Source of the DNA: Globisporangium splendens
Taxonomy: Eukaryota; Oomycota; Peronosporomycetes; Pythiales; Pythiaceae
DNA: 64,000 nt
Assembly: GCA_006386115.1 (NCBI GenBank)
Contig: VFIW01000058.1
Coordinates: forward strand, 164,111-228,110
Reading direction: 5' to 3'
Positions 52,536 to 62,294 of the stretch are shown piece after piece. The notes under the pieces were generated by a model. The model saw only the letters and a list, made by a program, of their open reading frames with translations. It was not told the DNA's origin and did no database searches. The translations under genes and the position numbers were made by a program. Each line of letters opens with the position of its first letter. The stretch's first letter is position 1.

Positions 52536-53032
52536 GCAGCATGTTGTAAAGACGAGCGTGAACATAAGAGAGGAAGAAAAGAGAAAAAACTACAGTAACT
52601 GTCACTTTGAAGAAGCATATTGCGTGGAAGAACAGAGTTTTTCTCACTCCCATTTGCGTAGAGGGAGGGAAAAAAGAAAGAGCTCAAGAAGAAAGAGGTT
52701 GGAGTCGGTGTGCGTGCCATTTGGAATACCGAATTGATGTGTATCTCTCGTATCTTGTACAATACAGATCAGCCAATGTGTGTGTTTTGCTTGAACGCCC
52801 GAGTGTTGATGATTCTTCTGAGATAGCTCAAGTCCATGGGATGAATCGGTCTAGTCCACCAGTGCTGGACGAACAGGCTTCGGTTGCAGGTACTGTGAGC
52901 GAAAAGACGCGTCTTCTCGAGTGCCTCCCTCCAATTTCGCTAGGTCCACAATCCCTTCCTCAAAGTCCAACCTCGCCACAAGCAAAGCGAAGTCACCGCC
53001 AACCAGCACATTATTCCAGTCCACACGCAGAG
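52536..53032. other. Intergenic region between SAPS gene and IFT81
   Basis: About 500 bp with purine-rich tracts (52560-52710). An open frame runs into the IFT81 start from 52607 but has no domain and is treated as 5' leader. No other feature seen. Confidence 0.3.
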
Positions 53033-55170
53033 ATGAGCGAGTTGCAGTTGATCGTCGAGCAGCTCAACGGGGAGCCTTTCCGGCTCGGGCTCACACTCGT
53101 GGCGTTCGACGAGAAGAGCAACTTTGAGCTGTTGCAGATCCTGAACGAAGTCTTCACGGAGATCGATACCAAGCACAACGTGGATCTTCGCAATGAAGCC
53201 GACGAGCAGCGCGCATATCGGTACCTGGAGTTTTTGCAGCTACTCAAGTTCCCGCTACCGCGCGATATCGACAATTTTCGCGATGCGCTGATTCATGGTG
53301 ACCGCCAGGTGCTGTACCCGATCCTGCACTGGGCGTTGAAAAACCTTCCAGGCCACAAGAAGCGCGCGTACCTCGGGAAATACCTTACACCATTAAACGT
53401 GCCTCAAGAGTATTTCGGCAATGAAAGTAAGTTCTACTCCAAGGTGTTTATTCTCTCCTTGCACACATTTAATGGGATAATACGTTCTTCGTTAGCGCTG
53501 AATGGCATGTACGAGCACTACAAGCAGCTGCAAGAACAATTCAAGGGCGTGCACAAAGAAGTGGACGCATTGCGCAACTCAAAGACGCGACCCGGGGAGT
53601 TGCGGAAGGAGATCACGCAGTTGGAGGAGGAATCTCACCAGTTGCAAGGAAAAATCGCCAACCTCAAGAAGAAAACCGCCTCGGAGAGTGGCTTCAAGGA
53701 CATTCTCGAGGCGACGAGCGCGCTACGGAAAGAACAAGAGGAACAGGCGAAGCTCGCAGAGCGCAAACGGGACCAGGTGATGTCGCTCACACTCGTCGAG
53801 AAACGCTTGCGCGAGTGCGAGCAACGTCTCATGGATCTCCGCTCGTCGCTCAGCCATGATACGCCACCGGACCAGCTTTTTGAGCATTTGAAGAATCAAG
53901 TCGAACGCAATCGCGATATCCTCATGATCAAGTTTCCACAGGAATTCAAGCTCCAGCAGGAAAACCTGCAGCGTTTGGAGCGCGCACTCGGTGAACCCCG
54001 AAGACCGAGGCTGACATTGCAGACATGGAGGATGAGATCGCGAGTCTCAAGAGCTCGATCCAGCACTTCCAGGCCCAGATCGCAGAAGCCCATAAAAATA
54101 CGGGAGACGACAAACTCGGCATCTACCGTCAGCATGCGAGCGTGCAGATGAAGAGACTCGCTACCAAAGAAGACGAACTCGACGCGTTGCGGACAGAGAA
54201 AGCGAAAATGCAAAAGCAAATCGAAGACCTGGAGGCCAAGATGTCGGAGCTCTCGGGCTCCAAGTTTATGAGTCGCGAGGAATTCAAGCAGTACGCAAAC
54301 TCGCTGCGGAACAAGACGAACCAGTACAAGAAAGTCAAAGTTGAGCTCGCGGAGTTGACGGCAGAGAGCGTTGTACTCCACCGCACTGAGCAACTTCTCA
54401 AGAGCAAAGATGCTGACTTGGATGGGTTCTTGAAAGACATGGAGGCAAAAAAGGGCGTCACAGGGTTCCTCGACACACAAGAAAAGCTCGACAACATTTC
54501 GGAGATGAATGCCCAGGTGAACAAGATGAAAGGCGAGACGTTGGAGGAGATCTCGCGCATTGTGACTGACATTAATCAGACGCTGAAAGAGCGGAAGAAC
54601 CAACTCGCACCACAGATCAAGGAACTTCGCGCCGTACGCCAGCGGTACCAGGAAATGGAGCAGACGTACCTGGAGAAGAAAGCGCAGTACGACAATACGG
54701 CTGTGGGTCTCGAGACCGAGCGCATTAAGCTAGAGCAGGAGTGTAATGCATTCCAAGAGGATTGCTTGCGCGAGGAAAGTCAATATCACTTGCTGCACTG
54801 CATGTTGCAGATCGAACGCGGCAAAGCCGACAAGATCGAGCAAGAAGTCGAGTACGAAAAGGGCAGTGGTCGCTTGCTGCGCGACATCAAATCGTTCCAG
54901 GAGCTCTACAAGCACAAAGTCGCGCAGCAAGAGAGTCTCACGAAGGAACTGCGCAAGCAGCAGAAGACGCTCAAGGCTAACACGACCGACCACAATGCGC
55001 AGCGGGAACAGTTTGAGAATCTGTTCAAATTGCTGAGCTGCAAGGTGAAGCTCGCGGGCAAAGCCGCATCTGATGCAAGTCGACAGGGTCAGGAGCTCTT
55101 CAATGGCCACGCGGACATCACGCAGTTTGAAAACGTCGGCGGCGCCAACGTCATGACGCTCGACGCCTAG
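53033..55170 (+). CDS. IFT81: Intraflagellar transport protein IFT81 (apparent 1-nt frameshift)
   Basis: IFT81 is a core IFT-B subunit that pairs with IFT74 to bind tubulin and carry it into the flagellum. The N-terminal calponin-homology-like domain (MSELQLIVEQLNGEPFRLGLTL to about residue 125) is followed by coiled coil to the end. The order of motifs matches the family: FGNE|TLNGMYEHYKQLQEQF, GIYRQHASVQMKRLATKEDEL, FKQYANSLRNKTNQYKKVK, LDTQEKLDNISEMNAQV, ECLREES-like CLREESQYHLLHCMLQ. One intron separates 53033-53426 from 53496-55170. The second exon is one base short: the frame up to LERALGEP and the frame from EADIADMEDEIASL differ, and one extra C in the run at 53996-53999 would join them. 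It is either a sequencing indel or a recent lesion. The product would be about 690 residues. Confidence 0.88.
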
Positions 55171-55268
55171 AACAAGACTGTGTCAACTCTGGTTCTGTAA
55201 ATGAAAATGTGCGTGTGATAAGGTTGCTCATGAGCTTATACATATTCACTTCTTTATGTCTTTTTGGC

Positions 55269-57029
55269 TTATACTGAGCACGCGAGATCTTCTAATTGGC
55301 TCTCGAGAGCCGCCTTTTGCTTTTTAAATCGGTGCTTTAGGTCCAGTTGGCTGCATACGTATTGGTCTTCGAGTGCCTGAAGTTGCTGCTTAATGGCGGT
55401 CATCGTCGCCGCGAGATCCATCGTCGGGTCGATGGCGCTGCCGCTATCATCGGCTGGTCGAACTGACGTAGCTTTGAGTGAGTTGTCGTCGCTTTGGCTC
55501 TGACAGCGAAAGTATTTCATGAACGACGGCTTGGCTCCAGCAGCATCCCCAACGCCATTATCATCTTCAGAGGAGAAGTGCTTCAAGGTCCCAGAGCCAC
55601 CAGTGTGGTCGAAGGAGCCCACCATCGTGCCTATAGCCAAGAACTGATCTCCGAAGGTGTCTCCCGCTCGTTCTGGCACCCTCGCCATCGTATTGGTGCA
55701 CATTGGTGCCGGTGGCGGCATCACGGCCACCATCGTGCCATACAAATCGCTTGTATCGCGTCGTTCTCGCTTTCCCACCACAGGGCTTTCGTCCTGGTGG
55801 TCGCCAGCACCACAGAACACCATGGTGCCGCAATTCGAGTCAAGACCTCCAGCGACTTGGATGGTCCCGCTTTGTCCGAAAAAGCCCTGTGAGCGAAACG
55901 ACGATGCCATGGAATTCGAGCTTTTGCGCGACACCATACTGCCAGTGTTCTTGAGCATCGTGCTGACGTCAGCGATCGAGAGCGAACCGTCGAATCTTCC
56001 TGTTTTGTCGGAATTGCGGAATTCGTACCCATCCTGGAGGTTCGCGTCGCGAGCTTCGGCGACGAGCTCCAGGCTCTGGTCGACGAGTTCCTGCAGGATC
56101 GCAAGCCCCGAATTCTGGCATGCCTCGAGTTTCTCGACTTCTTTCTGGATAAATGGGTGGCGCAGCAGCTCCGTGGCGCTGGGGCGACGCTGTGGATCCT
56201 TTTGCAGGCATGTCGCGATGAAATCGTTGAATTGAGGCGAGAGTTGCTCGGGCTGCTTGAGAGTCGGTGGCGCGCGGTTCGGAATCATGAAGATCGCACG
56301 CATCGGGTGCATTTGGGACAGTGGGGGCTCACCCTCGGCCATTTCGATCGCCGTGATGCCGAGCGACCAGATGTCGGCTTTTCCATCGTACTGGGACTCC
56401 TGGATCACCTCGGGGGCCATCCAGAACGGAGTCCCGATTACCGTTTTCCGCTTGTTGATTGTGTTTGTGAGCTGCGCCGAGACGCCAAAGTCCGCGAGCT
56501 TGGCGGCGCCGTTGGATGCGAGCAGGATGTTACCAGCCTTAATGTCGCGATGGATGTTTCTATTCGCGTGCAAGTACTCGAGTCCCTTGGCGACGTTGGC
56601 ACAGATCGCGGCGATCTCGCGCTCATTCAGACAACGACGCCGCAGCGTGATGAGATCGGCGATGGATCCGGCGGCGCAATACTCCATCGCGATCCAGATC
56701 TGGCCATCGTAGAGGAAGCTTCCGTAGTATTGCACGACAAATGGACTCGTGCAGTTTTCCAAAATGCCGATCTCTTTGGTGAGCTCCTAGAAATCCTTCT
56801 CGTCGTTCTCCATCGACACGATCTTGAGCGCCACGACGTCGGCGCTGTCCTTTGCACGGCTTTGTACACTTTTCCATACGACCTGAGGGATACAACACAG
56901 AGATGATGAGGTAAGTTTGTGAGCTTATCACAAAGAGAGACAACGATGAGAAGCTACGTACCCTTCGCCGAGACGCTCGAGAGCTTCAAACACGTCTTCC
57001 GGGTTCTCGTTCCGCTGGATCGAGGTCAT
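55269..57029 (-). CDS. MST/Hippo-type Ste20 kinase (frameshift and stop in N-lobe)
   Basis: Exon 1 (57029-56962) encodes MTSIQRNENPEDVFEALERL and joins exon 2 (56882-55269) in the glycine loop (LGEGSYGKVY), as in MST1/2. The kinase keeps HRDIKAGN, DFGVSAQLT and the MST-type activation loop (VIGTPFWMAPEVIQE). The tail is long and Ser/Gly-rich. It ends in a basic coiled coil (LQALEDQYVCSQLDLKHRF) where MST kinases have SARAH. Two lesions lie just after the glycine loop. A base appears missing near 56849-56853, after KAVQ, so the ATP-lysine segment (VVALKIVSMEND) is in a different frame. A TAG at 56789-56787 then interrupts KDF-stop-ELTKEIG. The downstream frame from 56786 is intact. Either this allele is inactive or the assembly has errors here. 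I see no other way to splice the N-lobe. Confidence 0.8.
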
Positions 57030-57575
57030 TTTTCAATTTCCGTTCTGTCTAAGGTCGGTACTTCCGGTAACTTTGTGATCGGTGCTTGCAGGAGACTGGG
57101 GTGAAAACGCGACCGGAGTTTGACAAGTGGGTCAGTGTGCTGGTGCTAGCTGCGGCTGTCGGCAGAATTGACAATCTCAGAACCTACACAAACATACACC
57201 AGGAAGCGATCCAAAGACACCGGCATAGGATCGTGACCAAAATTTTGTCCTACAGGAATAGATAGATCCAACCACGGCCACGCGCACTTTCCGCTATTTT
57301 CACTGTCGCAGCAAAATGCGAGCTGCAGATAGTAGACTGGAGGCTGTTTGAATGAGTCCAGCAGAAGGCACTGAGCGGGAAATCAACGAGCGAGAATTCA
57401 TTCAAGTCTCTTAGAACCAATGCTCGCTTCTCTCTGTCTTTTCTTGGCCGTTCAGGAACGACTGACGGTCATTTTCTCACATTGTTATTACGGACGTCGT
57501 TCTCTTCTTCATCGTCTGTCTCTGTTTACTCTGAATTGTCTGCAGATCCACGCTTGGTTGGTCGGCTGAGTGCGT
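57030..57575. other. Intergenic region between MST kinase and protein-X-like E2 genes
   Basis: About 545 bp upstream of the kinase and downstream of the E2-like gene (both on the minus strand). No open frame with coding character. Nothing specific seen. Confidence 0.3.
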
Positions 57576-58970
57576 CTACAAAACCATCAGCTCCGGGTTC
57601 TCCATGTAGTTCTTGAACACCTGCAGGAACTGGCCAGCGATGACGTCGTCAACGACCCGACGGTCCGACGACAGCGTCGCGTTCATGAGCGTCGCCACGC
57701 GAGGCGCAGCGTCCTCTTCCAGCGAAAGTGGCGGAAGCACTTCCTTGCGGCCGCGACCGACGGCCATGATGCACGCCTGCGGCGGGTTGATCACGGCCGT
57801 GAAGTTGTCGATGCCGAAGCCACCCAAGTTGGAGATTGTGAACGACCCGCCCTGGAACTCCTCTGGCTTGAGCTTGTTCTGACGCGCTCGGGACACCAAC
57901 TCCATAAATATAGTGTTCACGCCGCTCAGGCCAAGCGCGTCCACTTTGGGCACGATGGGCGTGATCAGACCCGCAGCCGTCGCGACCGCGACCGAGATGT
58001 CGACCGACTTGTTGGGCTGCACCGACTTGGTGGCCACATCGAAGAAGCAGTTGGCCTCTGGCACGTCGCGCAACGCCAGCGCCACGGCCTTGATGATGAA
58101 ATCGTTCAGCGAGACCTTGACGCTGTGCGCAGACTTGAGCTTCTGACGCAACTTCATGATGTTGTCGATCTCGCAGTCGATGCTCGAGTAGTGGTGCGGC
58201 ACCGTCACCTTGGACGCCGTCAGACGCTTCGCGATGATCTTTCGCATGTTCGAGAGCGCAATGTCGGTGAAGTCGCCAGTTTCGGTCACAGGAGCGGCAG
58301 CTGGAGCAGCTGGAGTGGAAACAGGAGCAGGCACAGCAGCGGCAACAGGAGTCGCTGGCTTGGCAGGCACAGCAGCGTTCGCATGGTCGGCAGTGGAAAG
58401 CAGCGAGCGCTTGCCCAGGAATTTGATCAGCGGCTGGCGGCCTTGGTGCGCGGCAGGAGCAGGAGCAGCAGCGGCTGGAGCAGCTGGCGCCGCTTCCTTA
58501 GCAGTAGCAGCAGACGACGAAGCGCTCGCAGCAGGTGCATCCTTCAACGCGTTCAGCGCACCACTGGCGGACAGACTCTCGTACGTGTCCATATCTTCGA
58601 CGGTGTACGCCAAGACAGCACCGACGGGGATGTCCGACGCTCCTTCGGGGAGCACGATGCGCGCGAGCACGGCTTCGTCCTGCATCTCGTAGTCGACGAC
58701 GGCCTTGTCGGTCTCGATCTGGCAGAGCACATCGCCCGCCTGGAGCTGCTCGCCCTCCTTCTTGAGCCACGACGAGATGTTGCCCATGGTCATCGTCGGC
58801 GACAGCGCGGGCATCGTGAGCTCCTCGACGCCGTCGGGCAGCGACGCGAAGCTGCGCAGCAATTGGGCCGAGCGGCTCATGAGCGCCGCGTGCGACGTCA
58901 CATTATTCAGCAGCAGCGCGCGCTGGCGCCACAGGAGCGCGCGCACAGGCGCAACAGCAGCTCGACGCAT
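57576..58970 (-). CDS. Pyruvate dehydrogenase protein-X-like E2 (lipoyl plus inactive acyltransferase)
   Basis: 464 residues, single exon. An Arg/Ala/Ser-rich N-terminus (MRRAAVAPVRALLWRQRALL) looks like a mitochondrial presequence. A lipoyl domain spans about 48-130, with the lipoyl-lysine motif IETDKAVVDYE (Lys about 89). After an Ala/Pro linker the acyltransferase domain starts about residue 240 (LSNMRKIIAKRL). It contains FTISNLGGFG and ACIMAVGRG. The catalytic DHRxxDG motif is replaced by SSDRRVVDD (about 434-442): the His is Arg and Gly is Asp. Human PDHX has SSDSRVVDD at this place, so this is most likely the E3-binding protein, not an active E2. No normal peripheral-subunit-binding domain is visible. 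The linker instead carries RQPLIKFLGKRSLL (about 178-191). Strong C/G third codon positions suggest high expression. Confidence 0.85.
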   Translation of the reverse strand: MRRAAVAPVRALLWRQRALLLNNVTSHAALMSRSAQLLRSFASLPDGVEELTMPALSPTMTMGNISSWLKKEGEQLQAGDVLCQIETDKAVVDYEMQDEAVLARIVLPEGASDIPVGAVLAYTVEDMDTYESLSASGALNALKDAPAASASSSAATAKEAAPAAPAAAAPAPAAHQGRQPLIKFLGKRSLLSTADHANAAVPAKPATPVAAAVPAPVSTPAAPAAAPVTETGDFTDIALSNMRKIIAKRLTASKVTVPHHYSSIDCEIDNIMKLRQKLKSAHSVKVSLNDFIIKAVALALRDVPEANCFFDVATKSVQPNKSVDISVAVATAAGLITPIVPKVDALGLSGVNTIFMELVSRARQNKLKPEEFQGGSFTISNLGGFGIDNFTAVINPPQACIMAVGRGRKEVLPPLSLEEDAAPRVATLMNATLSSDRRVVDDVIAGQFLQVFKNYMENPELMVL

Positions 58971-59314
58971 GGCTCAGTGGGGGAGTGGGGGCGATAGATG
59001 GGGATTCGCTTCGTCACGCGCGCTTCCGCTTCTGCGTCACACGTTTCTCAGAGCTCTGATGGGCCGAAGGACCTCCTCCCCACACAAACACACACACACA
59101 CACACCAAGCACCATTTGAGTGAGGTGTGGGTCGACGGGTTCTCGGGTTTGGAAACCCGTTTCATTTTGATGGATAATGGCGGGTTTTTAAACCCGTCGG
59201 TTTGTACAACATGATAAACCCGACCCGTTTGGTGGTTGGTTGTTTATGGCGACGTCCCGTATTTAGAACGAAGAGACGCAGTTGTTGCATCGATCTATCT
59301 GAAGGCGACACATC
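58971..59314. other. Divergent upstream region of protein-X-like gene and CFAP119-like gene
   Basis: Includes a (CA) run at about 59087-59104 and the GGGTTT/AAACCC repeat block annotated separately. No open frame with coding character was seen. Confidence 0.3.
59130..59232. repeat. Palindromic GGGTTT/AAACCC repeat block
   Basis: Two 16-bp palindromes, CGGGTTTGGAAACCCG (59144-59159) and CGGGTTTTTAAACCCG (59181-59196), stand 21 bp apart, with further ACGGGTTCTCGGGTTT and AAACCCGACCCGTTT units. A related block occurs at 47937-47985. It could fold into hairpins or be the remnant of a small inverted-repeat element. Confidence 0.65.
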
Positions 59315-60342
59315 ATGGTGCGTGGTGGATGCGAGCTTTGCAGATATGCATATGGACATGGCTGTATGACGCTCGCTGTGTGTGCTTTGCAATGGCACGA
59401 GCGCGGTGTATGTGGTGATGCTGATGTGGTGGATGTAGACTGAGGCGATCGTGTGGAAGTTCGCGACGGAGCGCGACTTGGCGCGGCTCGCCGAGCGATA
59501 CACTCGCGACGAATGCAGGAGGTAAAGAACAACAACTGCGCTGCTTATGAGATACAAAACGGCTTGAAGCTACCAAAAAAGCAATTGGTGTTCATATATG
59601 CGTGCTTATGGAGTGCGAATCTCAAGTGTATGTATTTGTGATACGCATGCGCTTAGTGACCTGGCGGCGATCTTGAAGTTGGATCCGGACGACGAAAAGA
59701 AGGCGTTTTTGCTTAACTTTCACGTGCACAACTACTCATATCCTCCTCCACAACTTCATAAATGCATGAGACCCAGGATTGTTGTCTGGCTGCCCTACGT
59801 CATGCTTCCTTAACGCAACGCTGTCTGTCACGCTTGCTGCATCTATTTGTTCTTTTCCACGTTTTGCAGGCAGCACAACTTTACGCATCACCAGACGTCG
59901 GTGCTTTTGGGCATTTGCCAGTCGCTCATGGACCGGGACTTTAGTGCGGACAGCAGCACGAACCTAAACTCGAGCTTTTCGCATTTCCAGACGCTGCTGC
60001 TCACTCACAGTGTCCAGCGCTCGCCCAAGAGGTTGACATTTTGGTCTTTGTTCTGATCGCCTATTGCAGAGTTATTGACGTGTATGACCTTATAGCGTGA
60101 CCATTTTCAGCGTCGAGGAAGTTGCAGCGATCGTGGATTTCGTCACGCATACGTATTTCCGGCATTTCCACCTATACAAGGGCATCTACACGCCATACTA
60201 CCACACGCACATCGTGCAGAAGACCGTGAACGACGTTCAAGTACCGCAGCGACCTCGGCCGCTAGCTAACACCATCTTGCACTTGGAGCCTCCTGTTGCA
60301 CCATCTCCTGCAGCAGCAGAAATCGGAAGCGTTGCCGAATAA
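59315..60342 (+). CDS. CFAP119: CFAP119 (CCDC189)-like ciliary protein
   Basis: Four exons with matching phase: 59439-59521, 59657-59723, 59874-60031 and 60096-60342. The product matches animal CFAP119. The hallmarks are HHQTSVLLGICQSLMD, then SFSHFQTLLLTHSVQRSPKS, then VTIFSVEEVAAIVDFVTHTYFRHFHLYKGIYTP. CFAP119 is an axonemal central-apparatus protein. The 5' end is not settled: the first of these exons needs a phase-0 exon before it. The ATG at 59315-59317, followed at once by donor GTGCGT, could be a three-base exon with an intron to 59438, but I cannot confirm it. The donor at 59724 is also one of three phase-0 choices, so up to about 20 residues near that junction are uncertain. It is convergent with RPA14. 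Confidence 0.72.
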
Positions 60343-60446
60343 AGTCGCGCATAATCGACGCACAGTGTTTCTAAAATGCAGCCTTCTTTTTTCCTTGTTT
60401 CGTTCATGTCGACATAAGTTACTCAAACCTGAATGCGATGAGCTAA

Positions 60447-61072
60447 TTAGTCGAAGAGACCGCGGTACTTGGTCTGCGCCAATTGCACAAACTGATCGTA
60501 CGTCTCTAGATCAAAGTTCTCGCCGAAGAGCGTGGCCTTGAATTCCTGGATGGTCTCGCTGTCGACGACGCGGCCAATCACTTCGACTACTTTGCTGCAT
60601 TGAGATAAACGCAGAGATAAAAACAGCAATATACGGCACCACATACGTTAGAATGCAGCTACGTGAACTGCGAAAGAAGCTCAATGCACGCGTATTTGAC
60701 GCCAAAAGTCCCAACAAACCTGCTGTAGTCGCTGCCTGGTACCGGGTTCACGTTCACAATCCCTCCATCCTGCAGCACCACAAACAAACCGTCCAAAACA
60801 CCAAAAACAACAACAGCAACATTAGCGCATCAGGTGCAATACAAACATATATATATATATATACAGCACATCGCGTCGATGCCAACCACGGAGACAACAT
60901 GCACAACTAAACACCACACACAAATGCAATAGAAACGTACGGAGGTGCGCAGCACGACAGCCGTCGGCATGTGGCTCTCGACGGCGCCGACAAGCGCGAC
61001 GGTGCGGCCGATATAAGCGCCGAGGGTCTTCTTGTTCACGCGCGGCGCAGTGCCGCCTTCTCCGTAGTTCAT
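60447..61072 (-). CDS. RPA3: Replication protein A 14 kDa subunit
   Basis: Exons 61072-60941, 60769-60720 and 60594-60447 join in phase to 109 residues, the usual size. This small OB-fold subunit holds the RPA trimer together on single-stranded DNA. The start VNKKTLGAYIGRTVALVGAVE matches the family beta-1/beta-2 pattern (inaxmLxxfigkxVxlvGrv). The second half has SKVVEVIGRVVDSETIQE and the C-terminal helix ETYDQFVQLAQTKYRGLF used for trimer assembly. Intron 1 carries an (AT) run near 60847-60863. The stop lies about 104 bp from the stop of CFAP119. Confidence 0.88.
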
Positions 61073-61121
61073 GCTTCTTCGCTTCTGTTGTGGTCTGCAC
61101 AGCCCTTGCTTTTTCCCTTGC

Positions 61122-61135
61122 TTTTTGGCGCCAAC
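61122..61135 (-). promoter_or_regulatory. E2F palindrome upstream of RPA14
   Basis: TTTTTGGCGCCAAC contains the full E2F/DP palindrome core TTGGCGCCAA. It lies 50-63 bp upstream of the RPA14 start codon, almost the same distance as the E2F-like site of the CAF-1 gene in this window. Confidence 0.5.
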
Positions 61136-61180
61136 CTCCACAGAAAGCGAGGGAAAGCGGAGCTGCACTTCGCTTTACTA

Positions 61181-61193
61181 CCAATCAAAACGC
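61181..61193 (+). promoter_or_regulatory. CCAATCAAAACGC element
   Basis: This 13-mer lies about 109-121 bp upstream of RPA14. The identical 13-mer lies at 48055-48067 upstream of the SAPS gene. A CCAAT-box role is a guess. Confidence 0.3.
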
Positions 61194-62294
61194 GTATTGA
61201 ACATTGCAGGTATTGTGATTCGCTATTATGTTGAGCAACTCGGTTTTGACCAATGAAGATCAACTACTTGTCCAGCACTCTTTCTGACGCTAAACTTCAC
61301 ATAAAAAATGCGCACATTGCTGGTTGATAACGGAATGTGCAATAATTAGGAGAATTGAAATTTTGAGGATAATATTGTTCATTGACAAAACCGGACAATG
61401 GACCACTGATACGTGTCTGACCAGAACATTTGTAATGACGCAGCCATGGTATCCTCCACATTAACTCTTTCCCATAGCTTTTAGTGTGAACAGTTGGGTG
61501 GCTGTATAGTTTATCACGTAAGTGCAGAAAAGGTGCGAAAATGACCAAATCAACTCAATGTTCAATCAACAGTGTACCTACTATCTGCTATCTAGTACTT
61601 GTGTGTGTTTGGGGAAATAAGAAATACATGCCATTTGAAACATAGTGTAAAAGTTATACGCCTCTTCAAACTTATATAAAAATATGACCCCTCTTTGGAA
61701 AGAAAAAGAAAAATTCAGTAAGGAAATCGACGTGTCATTAGTAAATGACGTGCCGTTAACAATATCGTTGGAGCGTCAGTCATTATTGGTACGTCATGTA
61801 ATTGCGTACGCTGGCGATGCGAGTGAAAGTGCATCATTTGAATTGACCAGGCATGGTGGTCAACGCGAGTGAACGGCCTCCAGATATGACGTTTCCATGG
61901 TAGCCAATCACAGTCCCCAAAATGCATAAAATTCTGAGCCATTGGCAAACGATCATTCATCAACAATGTTCATACACTGGCCAAACGAGTGAGAAGGCGT
62001 TGTTGGACCTCACCAGCCACGATAGTCAATACGAATAAACGGCCCTCAGTTGCGACGATATCATAGTCGCCAATCACTGTTGCCAAAATGAATAAAGTTC
62101 TCAGTGGCAACGTTCTTGGCCAATTGCAACGTTTGAAACGGGGAAAACTCTCAGGTTTATTACATCGCAAGAATAAAGAGCATTCGCAGGATGCACTTTT
62201 CTACATGCGTGTGTCCGCGGTCTCACCATAATGTGTAGAATATCTTTCACTGCTCATTTGTATTTGACCTTCCAAGTGTCAATAGCCTGGAGAG
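61194..62294. other. AT-rich gene-free region before MULE element
   Basis: About 1.1 kb with no convincing gene. The only notable content is the diverged direct repeat at 61853-62112 (separate entry). It may be the 5' non-coding part of the neighbouring transposon; no terminal inverted repeat was found. Confidence 0.35.
61853..62112. repeat. Diverged direct repeat, about 100 bp, period about 165 bp
   Basis: Copy A (61853-61952) and copy B (62020-62112) share the ordered blocks GTCAAYRCGARTRAACGGCC, TAGYCAATCAC, CCAAAATG.ATAAA.TTCT and CA.TGGCAA. Identity is partial but collinear. Confidence 0.55.

Noticed and set aside
57570..58997. 475-codon open frame opposite the protein-X-like gene
   Set aside because: It is Arg/His/Val-rich and arises from strong C/G third positions of the true gene; lipoyl and acyltransferase motifs are on the minus strand.
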